DNA of 64,000 nucleotides, from contig NZ_BTHK01000011.1 in NCBI RefSeq assembly GCF_033242365.1, positions 1 through 64,000 of the forward strand, written 5' to 3'. Below, piece after piece: positions 33,967-42,699 of this stretch. The translations under genes and the position numbers were made by a program. This DNA is from Lachnoanaerobaculum sanguinis. Its GTDB lineage: Bacteria > Bacillota > Clostridia > Lachnospirales > Lachnospiraceae. The stretch's first letter is position 1; each line of letters begins with the position of its first letter. A model generated the notes under the pieces. The model made no database searches. It saw only the letters and a list, made by a program, of their open reading frames with translations, and had not been told where the DNA came from.

Positions 33967-35282
33967 TGCTCACAACACTCCGAAATGCATTTAAGGTAAA
34001 GGATGTACGAAAGAAGCTTCTGTACACATTTATAATGCTGGTAATTATTCGCTTCGGCAGTAATTTACCGATACCGGGTGTGAATACAACTTATTTTAAA
34101 GATTTTTTTGCAAAGCAGACCGGTGACGCATTTGGATTTTTCAATGCAATCACCGGAGGCTCATTTGAAAGTCTGAGTGTGCTTGCACTAAGCATTACTC
34201 CATATATTACAAGTTCTATCATAATCCAGCTTTTGACAATTGCAATTCCTGCACTTGAGGAATTACAACAGGATGGTGAAGACGGTAGAAAAAAGATAGT
34301 AGAGTACACAAGATACTTAACTGTCGCACTAGCCCTCTTACAGTCTTCAGCCATGGCAATAGGATTCGGTAGACAGGGACTTTTAATTCATTTTGGAATA
34401 AAGAGTGTAGTTGTAGCTGTAGTTACAATGACAGCAGGTAGTGCATTTTTGATGTGGATGGGAGAGAGAATTACGGAAAATGGCGTAGGAAACGGTATTT
34501 CTGTTGTTCTTCTTCTGAATATTCTTGCTTCATTACCGTCAGACTTTAACAATCTGTATGTCAGATTCTTAAAAGGTCAGACAGTGGCAAGAATGGTGGT
34601 TGCCGCAGTTATTATAATAGCTTTTATAGTAGCAATGGTAGTGTTCACCATTATCTTACAGGACGCCGAGAGAAGGATTCCTGTACAGTATTCATCCAAA
34701 ACGCAGGGTAGAAGAAGTGTAGGCGGAACATCATCCAATATTCCGCTTAAAGTAAATACTGCAGGTGTTATTCCTGTTATTTTTGCTTCTTCATTATTCT
34801 CTACACCTATAGTTATTGGCCAATTCTTGCAAATTAATAACGGCTCAATAATAGGTGAGATATTAACATATATGAATTCATCAATGTGGTTTAAGCCTGA
34901 AGCACCGAAGTATTCAATCGGACTTATAGTTTATATCATTTTGATTATCTTATTTGCTTATTTTTATACATCAATTACTTTTAACCCACTTGAGGTAGCT
35001 AACAATATGAAGAAATCAGGCGGATTTATACCGGGTATCAGACCCGGAAAACCTACCAGCGATTACTTCTCAAAGATTTTAAGCTACATTATCATTATAG
35101 GTGCAACAGGACTCATAATAGTTTGTATCATACCTATAATAATTTCAGGATTGTTCAATATCAGTAGACTTTCATTTACCGGAACATCCCTGATCATCAT
35201 TGTTGGTGTAGTCCTTGAGACAATAAAAGCAATTGAATCACAAATGCTTGTAAGAAATTACAGAGGATTCTTATTAGACTAG
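33966..35282 (+). CDS. secY: Protein translocase subunit SecY
   Basis: 438-aa channel of the Sec translocon with ten membrane segments. SNLPIPGVNTTYF, ALSITPYITSSIIIQLL (plug and lateral gate), QDAERRIPVQYSSK (cytoplasmic loop for ribosome/SecA) and KKSGGFIPGIRPGKPT are all present. Translationally coupled to rplO. A hairpin follows. Confidence 0.97.
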   Translation: MLTTLRNAFKVKDVRKKLLYTFIMLVIIRFGSNLPIPGVNTTYFKDFFAKQTGDAFGFFNAITGGSFESLSVLALSITPYITSSIIIQLLTIAIPALEELQQDGEDGRKKIVEYTRYLTVALALLQSSAMAIGFGRQGLLIHFGIKSVVVAVVTMTAGSAFLMWMGERITENGVGNGISVVLLLNILASLPSDFNNLYVRFLKGQTVARMVVAAVIIIAFIVAMVVFTIILQDAERRIPVQYSSKTQGRRSVGGTSSNIPLKVNTAGVIPVIFASSLFSTPIVIGQFLQINNGSIIGEILTYMNSSMWFKPEAPKYSIGLIVYIILIILFAYFYTSITFNPLEVANNMKKSGGFIPGIRPGKPTSDYFSKILSYIIIIGATGLIIVCIIPIIISGLFNISRLSFTGTSLIIIVGVVLETIKAIESQMLVRNYRGFLLD

Positions 35283-35289
35283 TCATCTT

Positions 35290-35328
35290 ACGAAAAACCA
35301 CTGGGGATATTCTTCAGGGGTTTTTCGT
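35290..35328 (+). other. Hairpin between secY and adk
   Basis: ACGAAAAACC pairs perfectly with GGTTTTTCGT, with further weak pairing inside. There is no T run after the stem in the + direction, so an attenuator or processing site fits better than a full terminator. Confidence 0.55.
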
Positions 35329-35358
35329 GGTTACTAATGAAAATTGGGGAGATACGCC

Positions 35359-36000
35359 ATGAAAATTATTATGTTAGGTGCACCCGGTGCCGGAAAAGGC
35401 ACACAGGCAAAGAGAATTGCAAAAAAGTATAATATACCGCATATATCCACAGGCGATATATTCAGAGCAAATATAAAAGAAAAAACCGAGCTTGGAAATA
35501 AAGCAAAAGAGTATATGGATAAGGGAGAGTTGGTCCCTGACGATATTACTATCGGAATGCTTTTAGACAGAATACATAAAGATGATTGTAAAGACGGTTT
35601 TGTACTTGACGGTTTTCCAAGAACGATACCTCAGGCAAAGTCTTTAACAAAGGCGTTATCGGAGCTTGGTGAAAAAATCGATTATGCTGTAAATATAGAT
35701 GTTCCGGATGAGTCGATTATCACAAGAATGGGCGGTAGAAGAGCATGTTTAAATTGCGGAGCTACATATCATATAGTATATTCGGCACCGAAAGCGGAGA
35801 ATGTATGTGATACATGTGGTAACGAGCTTGTAATCAGGGATGACGACAAGCCGGAGACCGTAAAGAAAAGACTTGAGATTTATCATGATCAGACACAGCC
35901 TTTGATAGACTACTATGATAATGAGAAAATTTTGACTTCAGTAGACGGAACAAAGGATATGGAAGAAGTATTCTTAGACATTATTGCAGTTTTGGAATAG
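35359..36000 (+). CDS. adk: Adenylate kinase
   Basis: Converts ATP and AMP to two ADP. ATG 35359 follows GGGGAG; 213 aa. P-loop GAPGAGKGTQ (7-16), GFPRTIPQA, and a lid domain with a zinc knuckle CLNC...CDTC typical of Gram-positive enzymes. It lies in the usual place after secY. Confidence 0.97.
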   Translation: MKIIMLGAPGAGKGTQAKRIAKKYNIPHISTGDIFRANIKEKTELGNKAKEYMDKGELVPDDITIGMLLDRIHKDDCKDGFVLDGFPRTIPQAKSLTKALSELGEKIDYAVNIDVPDESIITRMGGRRACLNCGATYHIVYSAPKAENVCDTCGNELVIRDDDKPETVKKRLEIYHDQTQPLIDYYDNEKILTSVDGTKDMEEVFLDIIAVLE

Positions 36001-36015
36001 ATTGTGAGGATGAAA

Positions 36016-36774
36016 ATGGCAGTAACAATAAAGTCTGACAGAGAAATACAATTGATGAGAGAGGCCGGAATAATACTGGCTAAAACTCATGAAGAATTGG
36101 AAAAGGCATTACATGCAGGTATGAGTACATATGAGGTGAATAAAATCGGAGATGAGATAATAAGATCATACGGTTGTGTTCCTTCATTTTTGAACTATCA
36201 CGGTTATCCTGCTTCAATATGTGTGTCTGTAAATGAAGAAGTTGTACATGGTATTCCGTCAAAGAAAAGAATTTTAAAAGACGGAGACGTTGTGAGTCTA
36301 GACGCAGGTGTTATCTGGAAGGGATACCATTCAGATGCTGCCAGAACCCATATAATAGGCGAAGGAAGCGAAAAAGCAAAGGAACTTGTAAAGGTTACAA
36401 GAGAGTGCTTTTACGAGGGAATAAAATATGCGATTGCAGGAAATCACCTGAATGATATCTGTAAGGCAATAGGAAGTTATGCAAAAGAAAGAGGATATGG
36501 CGTAGTAAGAGATCTTGTGGGACATGGTATAGGTACACATCTTCACGAAGACCCTGAAGTTCCAAACTTTGATATGAAAAGAGGCGGAATTAAACTACAG
36601 CCCGGTATGACACTTGCAATAGAGCCTATGATTACGGCAGGAAGAGATGAAGTGGTATGGCTTGATGATGACTGGACGGTTGTTACAGATGACAACTCGC
36701 TTGCGGCACATTATGAAAATACTATTTTGATAACAGACGGTGAGCCTGAGATCCTTTCTTTAAGAAAAATATGA
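36016..36774 (+). CDS. map: Methionine aminopeptidase, type I
   Basis: Removes the initiator Met. I chose ATG 36016 (GAGG 6 nt upstream; MAVTIKSDREIQLMREAG), giving 252 aa; GTG 36004 and ATG 36010 are possible. Metal ligands: Asp in SLDAGVIWKGYHSDAART (two), His in GHGIGTHLHEDP, Glu in LAIEPMI and in HYENTILIT. The stop overlaps the next start (ATGA). Confidence 0.95.
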   Translation: MAVTIKSDREIQLMREAGIILAKTHEELEKALHAGMSTYEVNKIGDEIIRSYGCVPSFLNYHGYPASICVSVNEEVVHGIPSKKRILKDGDVVSLDAGVIWKGYHSDAARTHIIGEGSEKAKELVKVTRECFYEGIKYAIAGNHLNDICKAIGSYAKERGYGVVRDLVGHGIGTHLHEDPEVPNFDMKRGGIKLQPGMTLAIEPMITAGRDEVVWLDDDWTVVTDDNSLAAHYENTILITDGEPEILSLRKI

Positions 36775-37046
36775 TAAATACAGGCGATATCGTAGTATCA
36801 ATAACGGGACATGACAGAGGAGAGCATTATTTGGTCATAGACTGTGACAAAGATTTTATCTATGTTGCCAACGGCAGATTAAAGACTCTTGACAAGCCGA
36901 AGAAGAAAAATAAAAAACATGTCAGCAGGCTTGGAAAAAGTGATGAATTTATTGATATTAAGAACAGTGGTGATAACTTTAACGATGTTAAGTTAAAATA
37001 TCTCTTGAAAAAGTGGAGGAATAAATGTCTAAATCAGACGTTATAG
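36771..37046 (+). CDS. KOW-domain RNA-binding protein (L14e-like)
   Basis: 91 aa. The N-terminal GDIVVSITGHDRGEHYLVI is a KOW motif; DFIYVANGRLKTLDKPKKKN continues the family pattern seen in the YbzG/RplGB-type protein between map and infA in Firmicutes. A ribosome-associated role is likely. It overlaps map by 4 nt and infA by 22 nt. Confidence 0.8.
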   Translation: MINTGDIVVSITGHDRGEHYLVIDCDKDFIYVANGRLKTLDKPKKKNKKHVSRLGKSDEFIDIKNSGDNFNDVKLKYLLKKWRNKCLNQTL

Positions 37047-37243
37047 AGATTGAAGGAACAGTTGTTGAAAAGTTACCTAATGCAATGTTTCAAGTAGAAC
37101 TTGAGAACGGGCATCAGGTATTGGCACATATCAGCGGTAAACTTAGAATGAATTATATAAGAATTTTACCGGGTGATAAAGTTACTATCGAATTATCTCC
37201 ATATGATTTGACAAAAGGAAGAATCATTTGGCGTGATAAATAA
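37025..37243 (+). CDS. infA: Translation initiation factor IF-1
   Basis: 72 aa S1-like OB fold: MSKSDVIEIEGTVVEKLPNA, GHQVLAHISGKLRMNYIRI and GDKVTIELSPYDLTKGRI. GGAGG ribosome site lies inside the previous gene. Confidence 0.97.
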   Translation: MSKSDVIEIEGTVVEKLPNAMFQVELENGHQVLAHISGKLRMNYIRILPGDKVTIELSPYDLTKGRIIWRDK

Positions 37244-37252
37244 AATAAGACC

Positions 37253-37281
37253 TTGCATATTATAGTAGTTAATGCTATAAT
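37253..37281 (+). promoter_or_regulatory. Internal promoter for rpmJ-rpsM-rpsK-rpsD-rpoA-rplQ
   Basis: TTGCAT (37253-37258), a 17-bp spacer ending TGC and a perfect TATAAT (37276-37281). It would uncouple the alpha operon from the upstream r-protein genes. Confidence 0.75.
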
Positions 37282-37322
37282 ACTATGGCGTCTTTATTAG
37301 TAGCGATGAAAGGAGAGTTACA

Positions 37323-37436
37323 ATGAAGGTCAGATCTTCAGTGAAACCGATTTGCGAAAAATGCAAAATAATTAAGAGAAAAGGTTCCATCAGAGTAATT
37401 TGTGAGAACCCAAAGCACAAGCAGAGACAAGGTTGA
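37323..37436 (+). CDS. rpmJ: 50S ribosomal protein L36
   Basis: 37 aa. It starts MKVRSSVKPICEKCKIIKRK and ends CENPKHKQRQG; the zinc-binding Cys/His set is intact. It lies between infA and rpsM as expected, behind AAAGGAG. Confidence 0.96.
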   Translation: MKVRSSVKPICEKCKIIKRKGSIRVICENPKHKQRQG

Positions 37437-37466
37437 TCTGCATAGGAATAAGGAGGAAGTAGGTAA

Positions 37467-37835
37467 ATGGCTCGTATAGCAGGCGTTGATTTACCAAGAG
37501 AAAAGCGTATTGAGATTGGTTTGACATATATCTATGGTATAGGTCTTACAAGTTCAAAGCGTATCTTGAAAGAGGCTAATGTAAATCCTGATACAAGAGT
37601 AAAGGATCTTACAGACGATGAAGTAAAAGAATTGGCACAGGTTATTTCCGATACTCAGATGGTAGAGGGTGATCTTAGAAGAGAGATCGCTATGAACATC
37701 AAGAGATTACAGGAAATAGGATGTTATCGTGGTATTCGTCATAGAAAGAATCTTCCGGTTCGCGGACAGAAAACTAAGACAAATGCAAGAACACGTAAGG
37801 GTCCAAGAAAGACAGTAGCAAACAAGAAGAAATAA
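37467..37835 (+). CDS. rpsM: 30S ribosomal protein S13
   Basis: 122 aa; MARIAGVDLPREKRIEIGLT, GIGLTSSKRIL and the basic C-terminus RGQKTKTNARTRKGPRKT that reaches the P-site tRNA. Confidence 0.97.
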   Translation: MARIAGVDLPREKRIEIGLTYIYGIGLTSSKRILKEANVNPDTRVKDLTDDEVKELAQVISDTQMVEGDLRREIAMNIKRLQEIGCYRGIRHRKNLPVRGQKTKTNARTRKGPRKTVANKKK

Positions 37836-37931
37836 TAGATAATATAGTCTATTCATTTTTTCGAAAAGTAATTTTCGCTGTATGTTTTAAAAACAGGAGC
37901 GTAGTAAAGTTTAAAAAGGTAGGTTAGTTTA

Positions 37932-38330
37932 ATGGCAAAGAATGCGTCCACCAAGAAGGTGACAAAAAAGCGCGTAAAGAAAAACGTTGAACGCGGACAG
38001 GCACATATTCAGTCATCATTTAACAATACAATTGTTACATTAACTGATACCCAGGGTAATGCGATATCATGGGCAAGTGCCGGTGGTCTAGGATTTAGAG
38101 GTTCAAAGAAATCTACTCCATATGCGGCATCTATGGCTGCAGAAACTGCTGCAAAGGCAGCTTTAGTACATGGACTTAAGTATGTAGATGTTATGGTAAA
38201 GGGACCCGGTTCAGGAAGAGAAGCAGCTATTCGTGCGTTGGCTGCATGTGGAATAGAAGTAACAAGTATTAAGGATGTAACTCCGGTACCACACAATGGA
38301 TGTCGTCCACCAAAACGCAGAAGAGTCTAA
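37932..38330 (+). CDS. rpsK: 30S ribosomal protein S11
   Basis: 132 aa; GQAHIQSSFNNTIVTLTDTQ, WASAGGLGFRGSKKSTPYAA and the C-terminal HNGCRPPKRRRV. A 96-nt spacer from rpsM holds a small CGAAAA/TTTTCG hairpin (37862-37877). Confidence 0.97.
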   Translation: MAKNASTKKVTKKRVKKNVERGQAHIQSSFNNTIVTLTDTQGNAISWASAGGLGFRGSKKSTPYAASMAAETAAKAALVHGLKYVDVMVKGPGSGREAAIRALAACGIEVTSIKDVTPVPHNGCRPPKRRRV

Positions 38331-38345
38331 TAGGAGGTACTAAAA

Positions 38346-38939
38346 GTGGCAATTAATAGAGTTCCCGTTCTTAAAAGATGCAGATCACTTGGCCTTGAGC
38401 CGGGTTTTCTGGGAATAGATAAAAAGTCTAACAGAGATACAAAAAAAGCAGGCCGTAAGCTTAGCGAGTACGGTTTGCAGCTTAGAGAAAAGCAGAAAGC
38501 AAAGTTTATCTACGGTGTATTAGAGAAACCGTTCAGAAATTACTATGCTAAGGCTGAGAGAATGAAGGGCCAGGTTGGTGAGAACCTTATGATTCTCTTA
38601 GAGAGAAGACTTGACAATGTTGTTTTCCGTATGGGATTCGGCAGAACAAGAAAAGAAACAAGACAGATTGTTGATCATAAGCACGTTCTTGTAAACGGTA
38701 AGTGTGTAAATATTCCATCTTACCTTGTAAAGGCAGGAGATGTTATAGAGATCAAAGAGAAGGCAAAATCATCTGCAAGATATAAAGAAGTTGTAGAGTC
38801 AACAGCCGGAAGAATTGTACCGGCTTGGATTGATGCAGATCTTGAAAACTTAAAAGGTACTGTAAAGAGCCTCCCTACAAGAGAAGAAATTGATGTTCCT
38901 GTAGACGAACTTCTTATCGTTGAGTTGTACTCTAAGTAA
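38346..38939 (+). CDS. rpsD: 30S ribosomal protein S4
   Basis: 197 aa, GTG start behind TAGGAGG. RRLDNVVFRMGFGRTRKETR and the S4 RNA-binding domain HVLVNGKCVNIPSYLV. Only one Cys lies in the N-terminal region, so this is the zinc-free form. S4 is a candidate autoregulator of this operon. Confidence 0.96.
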   Translation: MAINRVPVLKRCRSLGLEPGFLGIDKKSNRDTKKAGRKLSEYGLQLREKQKAKFIYGVLEKPFRNYYAKAERMKGQVGENLMILLERRLDNVVFRMGFGRTRKETRQIVDHKHVLVNGKCVNIPSYLVKAGDVIEIKEKAKSSARYKEVVESTAGRIVPAWIDADLENLKGTVKSLPTREEIDVPVDELLIVELYSK

Positions 38940-38951
38940 TAGGAATCTTAA

Positions 38952-38979
38952 CAGCTGATACTTATTTTCGTATCAGCTG
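38952..38979 (+). other. Hairpin after rpsD
   Basis: CAGCTGATAC/GTATCAGCTG, perfect 10-bp stem; no clear T run follows. Confidence 0.5.
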
Positions 38980-39023
38980 ATTTGCTAATAATAGAAATAT
39001 TTTAGCCTTGAAGTATTAACCAA

Positions 39024-39041
39024 GTCTCAAATATTTGAGAC
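39024..39041. promoter_or_regulatory. Perfect 18-bp palindrome upstream of rpoA
   Basis: GTCTCAAATATTTGAGAC, with no loop bases, 34 nt before the rpoA GTG. Either a protein site on DNA or a tight mRNA stem that sets the ratio of RpoA to S4. Confidence 0.5.
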
Positions 39042-39074
39042 ATAGATATAGTTTATCTAAAAGGAGGGACATTC

Positions 39075-40028
39075 GTGTTTGATTTTGAAAAACCCAATAT
39101 AGAGATTGCAGAAATTTCCGAGGATAAGAAGTTCGGCAGATTCATATGTGAACCACTGGAGAGAGGTTATGGAACAACTTTAGGCAATTCCCTAAGAAGA
39201 ATCATGCTCTCATCCCTCCCTGGATCGGCTGTCAGTCAGGTTAAGATTGACGGTGTGTTGCATGAATTTTCTTCCATACCGGGAGTAAAAGAAGATGTGA
39301 CAGAGATCATAATGAATGTAAAGAGCCTTGCAATCAAAAATACATCTATTGATGATGAGCCGAAGGTTGCTTATATAGATTTTGACGGTGAAGGAGTTAT
39401 CACTGCAGAAGATATTCAATGTGATCCAAGTATAGAAATCATTAACAAAGACCAGGTTATTGCAACAGTTTCAGAAGGAAAGTTCTACATGGAACTGACA
39501 ATAACAAACGGTAGAGGTTATGTAAGTTCAGATAAAAATAAAGGAGAGGATACTCCTATAGGTGTGATAGCTATTGACTCTATTTATACACCTGTAGAGA
39601 GAGTAAATCTTCTTGTAGAGAACACTCGTGTAGGTCAGATGACAGACTTTGATAAATTAACACTTGATGTTACTACAAACGGTACATTGGCACCTGATGA
39701 GGCGGTAAGTTTAGCTGCCAAAGTTTTGAGTGAGCACCTTAATCTGTTTATAGATTTGTCTGATAACGCTAAAACTGTCGATGTAATGGTAGAAAAAGCA
39801 GAGGATGACAAGGAAAAAGTTCTGGAGATGAATATAGATGAACTTGAACTGTCAGTTAGATCTTACAACTGTTTAAAGAGAGCAGGAATCAATACAGTTG
39901 AAGAATTGTGTTCACGTACTTCAGATGATATGATGAAAGTCAGAAATCTGGGTAGAAAATCATTAGAAGAAGTCCTTCAAAAGCTTGAAGAGCTTGGACT
40001 TCACCTTCGTGAGAGCGAAGAATCATAA
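39075..40028 (+). CDS. rpoA: RNA polymerase alpha subunit
   Basis: 317 aa. GTG 39075 follows AAGGAGGG. N-terminal dimerisation/assembly domain (YGTTLGNSLRRIMLSSLPG) and C-terminal DNA- and activator-binding domain (LKRAGINTVEELCSRTSDDM then RNLGRKSLEEV). Confidence 0.98.
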   Translation: MFDFEKPNIEIAEISEDKKFGRFICEPLERGYGTTLGNSLRRIMLSSLPGSAVSQVKIDGVLHEFSSIPGVKEDVTEIIMNVKSLAIKNTSIDDEPKVAYIDFDGEGVITAEDIQCDPSIEIINKDQVIATVSEGKFYMELTITNGRGYVSSDKNKGEDTPIGVIAIDSIYTPVERVNLLVENTRVGQMTDFDKLTLDVTTNGTLAPDEAVSLAAKVLSEHLNLFIDLSDNAKTVDVMVEKAEDDKEKVLEMNIDELELSVRSYNCLKRAGINTVEELCSRTSDDMMKVRNLGRKSLEEVLQKLEELGLHLRESEES

Positions 40029-40098
40029 AAAAGAATAAATAGACATATATAGTAAGTCCAATGTCAGCGTATATATGTTTCCTATGGAGGAGAAAAAA

Positions 40099-40635
40099 AT
40101 GGCAAAGTATAGAAAACTTTCAAAGACATCAAGTCAGAGAAAAGCATTATTGAGAAACCAGGTTACAGCACTTTTACAGCATGGTAAGATTGTGACTACA
40201 GAGGCAAGAGCAAAAGAGATCAGAAAGATTGTTGAGCCGCTTATAGCATTAGCTGTTAAGGAGAAGGATAACTTCGACCTTGTAAAGGTAAATGCAAAGG
40301 TTGCAAGAAAAGATGCTGACGGCAAGAGAGTAAAAGAAGTTGTAGACGGTAAGAAAGTTACTGTTTATGACGAGGTGGAGAAGGAAATCAAGAAAGACAG
40401 ACCTTCAAGACTTCATGCAAGAAGCAAAATCAATGCTGTAGTATATGTTCCGACAGAGTTACCTGCAAAGGCAGCCGGAAAGAAGAAGAATACAAAGTCA
40501 GTTGACCTTGCAAAGAAGCTTTTCGATGAGTACGGTCCAAAGTATGCAGATCGTAAGGGTGGATACACAAGAATAGTTAAGATCGGTCTTCGTAAGGGAG
40601 ATGCGGCTATGGAAGTTTTACTTGAGTTAGTATAA
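40099..40635 (+). CDS. rplQ: 50S ribosomal protein L17 with an internal insertion
   Basis: 178 aa from ATG 40099 (GGAGGAG upstream), against 113-130 in most bacteria. The N-terminal AKYRKLSKTSSQRKALLRNQ and C-terminal YADRKGGYTRIVKIGLRKGD are normal. Residues about 63-137 are extra: charged, Lys/Asp/Val-rich sequence inserted at the position of the usual short loop. The insertion keeps the frame and codon use of its neighbours, so it looks native. Last gene before the terminator. Confidence 0.95.
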   Translation: MAKYRKLSKTSSQRKALLRNQVTALLQHGKIVTTEARAKEIRKIVEPLIALAVKEKDNFDLVKVNAKVARKDADGKRVKEVVDGKKVTVYDEVEKEIKKDRPSRLHARSKINAVVYVPTELPAKAAGKKKNTKSVDLAKKLFDEYGPKYADRKGGYTRIVKIGLRKGDAAMEVLLELV

Positions 40636-40652
40636 TACCATCTTTGATATAT

Positions 40653-40682
40653 AAAAGTAGCAGTCTATGACTGCTATTTTTT
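40653..40682 (+). terminator. Terminator of the ribosomal protein operon
   Basis: TAGCAGT-CTATG-ACTGCTA stem, preceded by A residues and followed by six T. Confidence 0.9.
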
Positions 40683-40703
40683 ATGCAATAAATTTGACAT
40701 TGA

Positions 40704-40732
40704 TTGAGCTTACAGAATATTTATGATATAAT
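40704..40732 (+). promoter_or_regulatory. Promoter of the second MATE gene
   Basis: TTGAGC (40704-40709), 17 bp ending TGA, and TATAAT (40727-40732). Confidence 0.7.
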
Positions 40733-40759
40733 TCGATAACTACGACAGGAGAGTCTTTT

Positions 40760-42049
40760 ATGATTGAAAAAAAACTTAGAGGATATATTCTGCCTAATAT
40801 CCTTGCTACAACAGGTACATCATGTTATGTATTGGCAGATACTATTTTTATATCGATGGCGGAAGGAGCAAACGGAATAACCGGATTAAATCTTGTTTTA
40901 CCTATATTTGCAATAACATTTGCTATAGGAGCCATGATCGGAATAGGCTCTGCAACAAAGTACACATTATTAAAGTCACTTGGTAATAAAAACAGTGCGG
41001 ATAAATATTTTTCAAATTCATTTTTTTGGAGCTTCTTATTCAGCTTACCTTTTTTAATTTTGGGTATTTTTGTTCCTGATGTTGTACTTAAGATTTTCGG
41101 TGCGGATGAAGTAATAGTAAATGTAACTCACACATATGCACGTATTATTCTTTGCTTCTCGCCGTTTTTTATGTTGAACTTTACATTTACAGCGTTTGTG
41201 AGAAATGACAACTCACCGAGGATTGCTATGGCGGCAACACTCATAAGCGGAATTTTTAATATAATATTTGATTACATACTTATTTTCCCCGTAGGTATGG
41301 GTATGGCAGGTGCGGCACTTGCAACAGGAATATCACCGATAGTAAGTATGAGCATCTGTATGGTACATTTTCTGTCAAAAAAGAATAATGTGCGTTTTTG
41401 CTTTAATTTGCCTTCAGTAAAAAAATTGATTTTATCATGCAGTCTCGGTCTGGTGGCATTTGTAGGTGAAATTTCAAACGGAATAATAACAACAGTATTT
41501 AACTTTATACTGCTCTCACTTGTAGGTAATATAGCGGTTGCAGCATATGGAGTTATAGCAAACTCCGCCTTGGTGGGAGTGGCGATGCTAAACGGTGTAT
41601 CACAAGGATTACAGCCCGTGGCAAGTGAAACTTTCGGTAAAGGTGAAAATAAAGACTTAAAGAAAATATATATATATTCAATTTCTGTAGGTATGATTAT
41701 AGCAGGAGTTTTGGTGGCAACGGTTATGGCATTTGCTCCAAATATTATAGCCGAATTTAACAATGAAAATTCCGATGTGTTGGCAAATTATGCAATTCCG
41801 GGTATCAGAATTTATTTTATAGGATTTATACCTGCCGCATTTAATATTATTACGGCAGGATTTTACAGTGCTACAGGAAGAGGAAAAGAGTCCTCTCTTA
41901 TAGCAATATCAAGAGGTATAGTGGCAATAATTGTATTTGCACTTATCTTACCGGGGATTTTCGGAATAACAGGAGTTTGGAGCTCATTTTTTGCTGCGGA
42001 AATGTTTACTGCAATATTATGTATAATACTGATGAGAAAAAGTTTTTGA
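40760..42049 (+). CDS. MATE family efflux transporter
   Basis: 429 aa, about twelve membrane segments. NILATTGTSCYVLADTIFIS, IGIGSATKYTLLKSLGNKN and GVSQGLQPVASETFGKGENK match MATE exporters of the group with MepA. It has its own promoter and is not linked to the ribosomal genes. Not closely alike to the MATE protein at 19454. Confidence 0.88.
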   Translation: MIEKKLRGYILPNILATTGTSCYVLADTIFISMAEGANGITGLNLVLPIFAITFAIGAMIGIGSATKYTLLKSLGNKNSADKYFSNSFFWSFLFSLPFLILGIFVPDVVLKIFGADEVIVNVTHTYARIILCFSPFFMLNFTFTAFVRNDNSPRIAMAATLISGIFNIIFDYILIFPVGMGMAGAALATGISPIVSMSICMVHFLSKKNNVRFCFNLPSVKKLILSCSLGLVAFVGEISNGIITTVFNFILLSLVGNIAVAAYGVIANSALVGVAMLNGVSQGLQPVASETFGKGENKDLKKIYIYSISVGMIIAGVLVATVMAFAPNIIAEFNNENSDVLANYAIPGIRIYFIGFIPAAFNIITAGFYSATGRGKESSLIAISRGIVAIIVFALILPGIFGITGVWSSFFAAEMFTAILCIILMRKSF

Positions 42050-42126
42050 AAAAAATAAAAAATTTGCAACAGCATGCAATAAAATGATATTCTCATGCAT
42101 TAATATAGTGAAAGGATGATTATTAG

Positions 42127-42699
42127 ATGCTTAATTTTGTGGCGGTCTTGGAGGAGGGATCAAAAGCTTCGTCGACGGTGGATGATAAACTTATAAAAGA
42201 TATCGCAAAGGGAAGTATGGAGGCTTTACATACTTTATATGAAAAAACTCATAAAAGTGTATATGCCTTTGCCCTTTCAATAACAAAGAATACTCATGAT
42301 GCAGAGGATATTTTGCAGGATACTTTTTTGAAAATCTATCAAAAGGCAGCAGATTACACCTCATACGATAAACCGATGGCATGGATATTTACAATAGCAA
42401 GAAATTTTGCACTTATGAAGATTCGTGACGGAAAAAAAGAGGGTAGTTTAGAAGATGATAATGATTTGCCGGAACAGGATTTTTCCTTTGTGGAAGATCT
42501 CAGTGAGCGTATTATTCTAAAAACAACTATAAATAAGTTGGACGATAATGAAAGAACGATACTTTTGCTGCATGCGGTGGCAGGTCTTAAGAATCGTGAA
42601 ATAGCGGAATTACTTGATATGTCCATAAATACCGTGCTTTCAAAGTACAACAGGACTGTCAGGAAGATGCAGAAATACTTGGAAGAGGAGGGCTTTTGA
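42127..42699 (+). CDS. ECF-type RNA polymerase sigma factor
   Basis: 190 aa with only regions 2 and 4. Region 2: HTLYEKTHKSVYAFALSITK, DAEDILQDTFLKIYQ and PMAWIFTIARNFALMKIRD. Region 4: LDDNERTILLLHAVAGLKNR and EIAELLDMSINTVLSKYNR. Ribosome site AAAGGA about 10 nt before ATG 42127. The stop overlaps the start of the anti-sigma gene (TGATG), the usual pairing. Target genes are unknown. Confidence 0.9.
   Translation: MLNFVAVLEEGSKASSTVDDKLIKDIAKGSMEALHTLYEKTHKSVYAFALSITKNTHDAEDILQDTFLKIYQKAADYTSYDKPMAWIFTIARNFALMKIRDGKKEGSLEDDNDLPEQDFSFVEDLSERIILKTTINKLDDNERTILLLHAVAGLKNREIAELLDMSINTVLSKYNRTVRKMQKYLEEEGF

Noticed and set aside
40692..40697. TTGACA as the -35 box of the second MATE gene
   Set aside because: It is about 27 nt from the TATAAT; TTGAGC at 40704 gives the correct 17-bp spacing.
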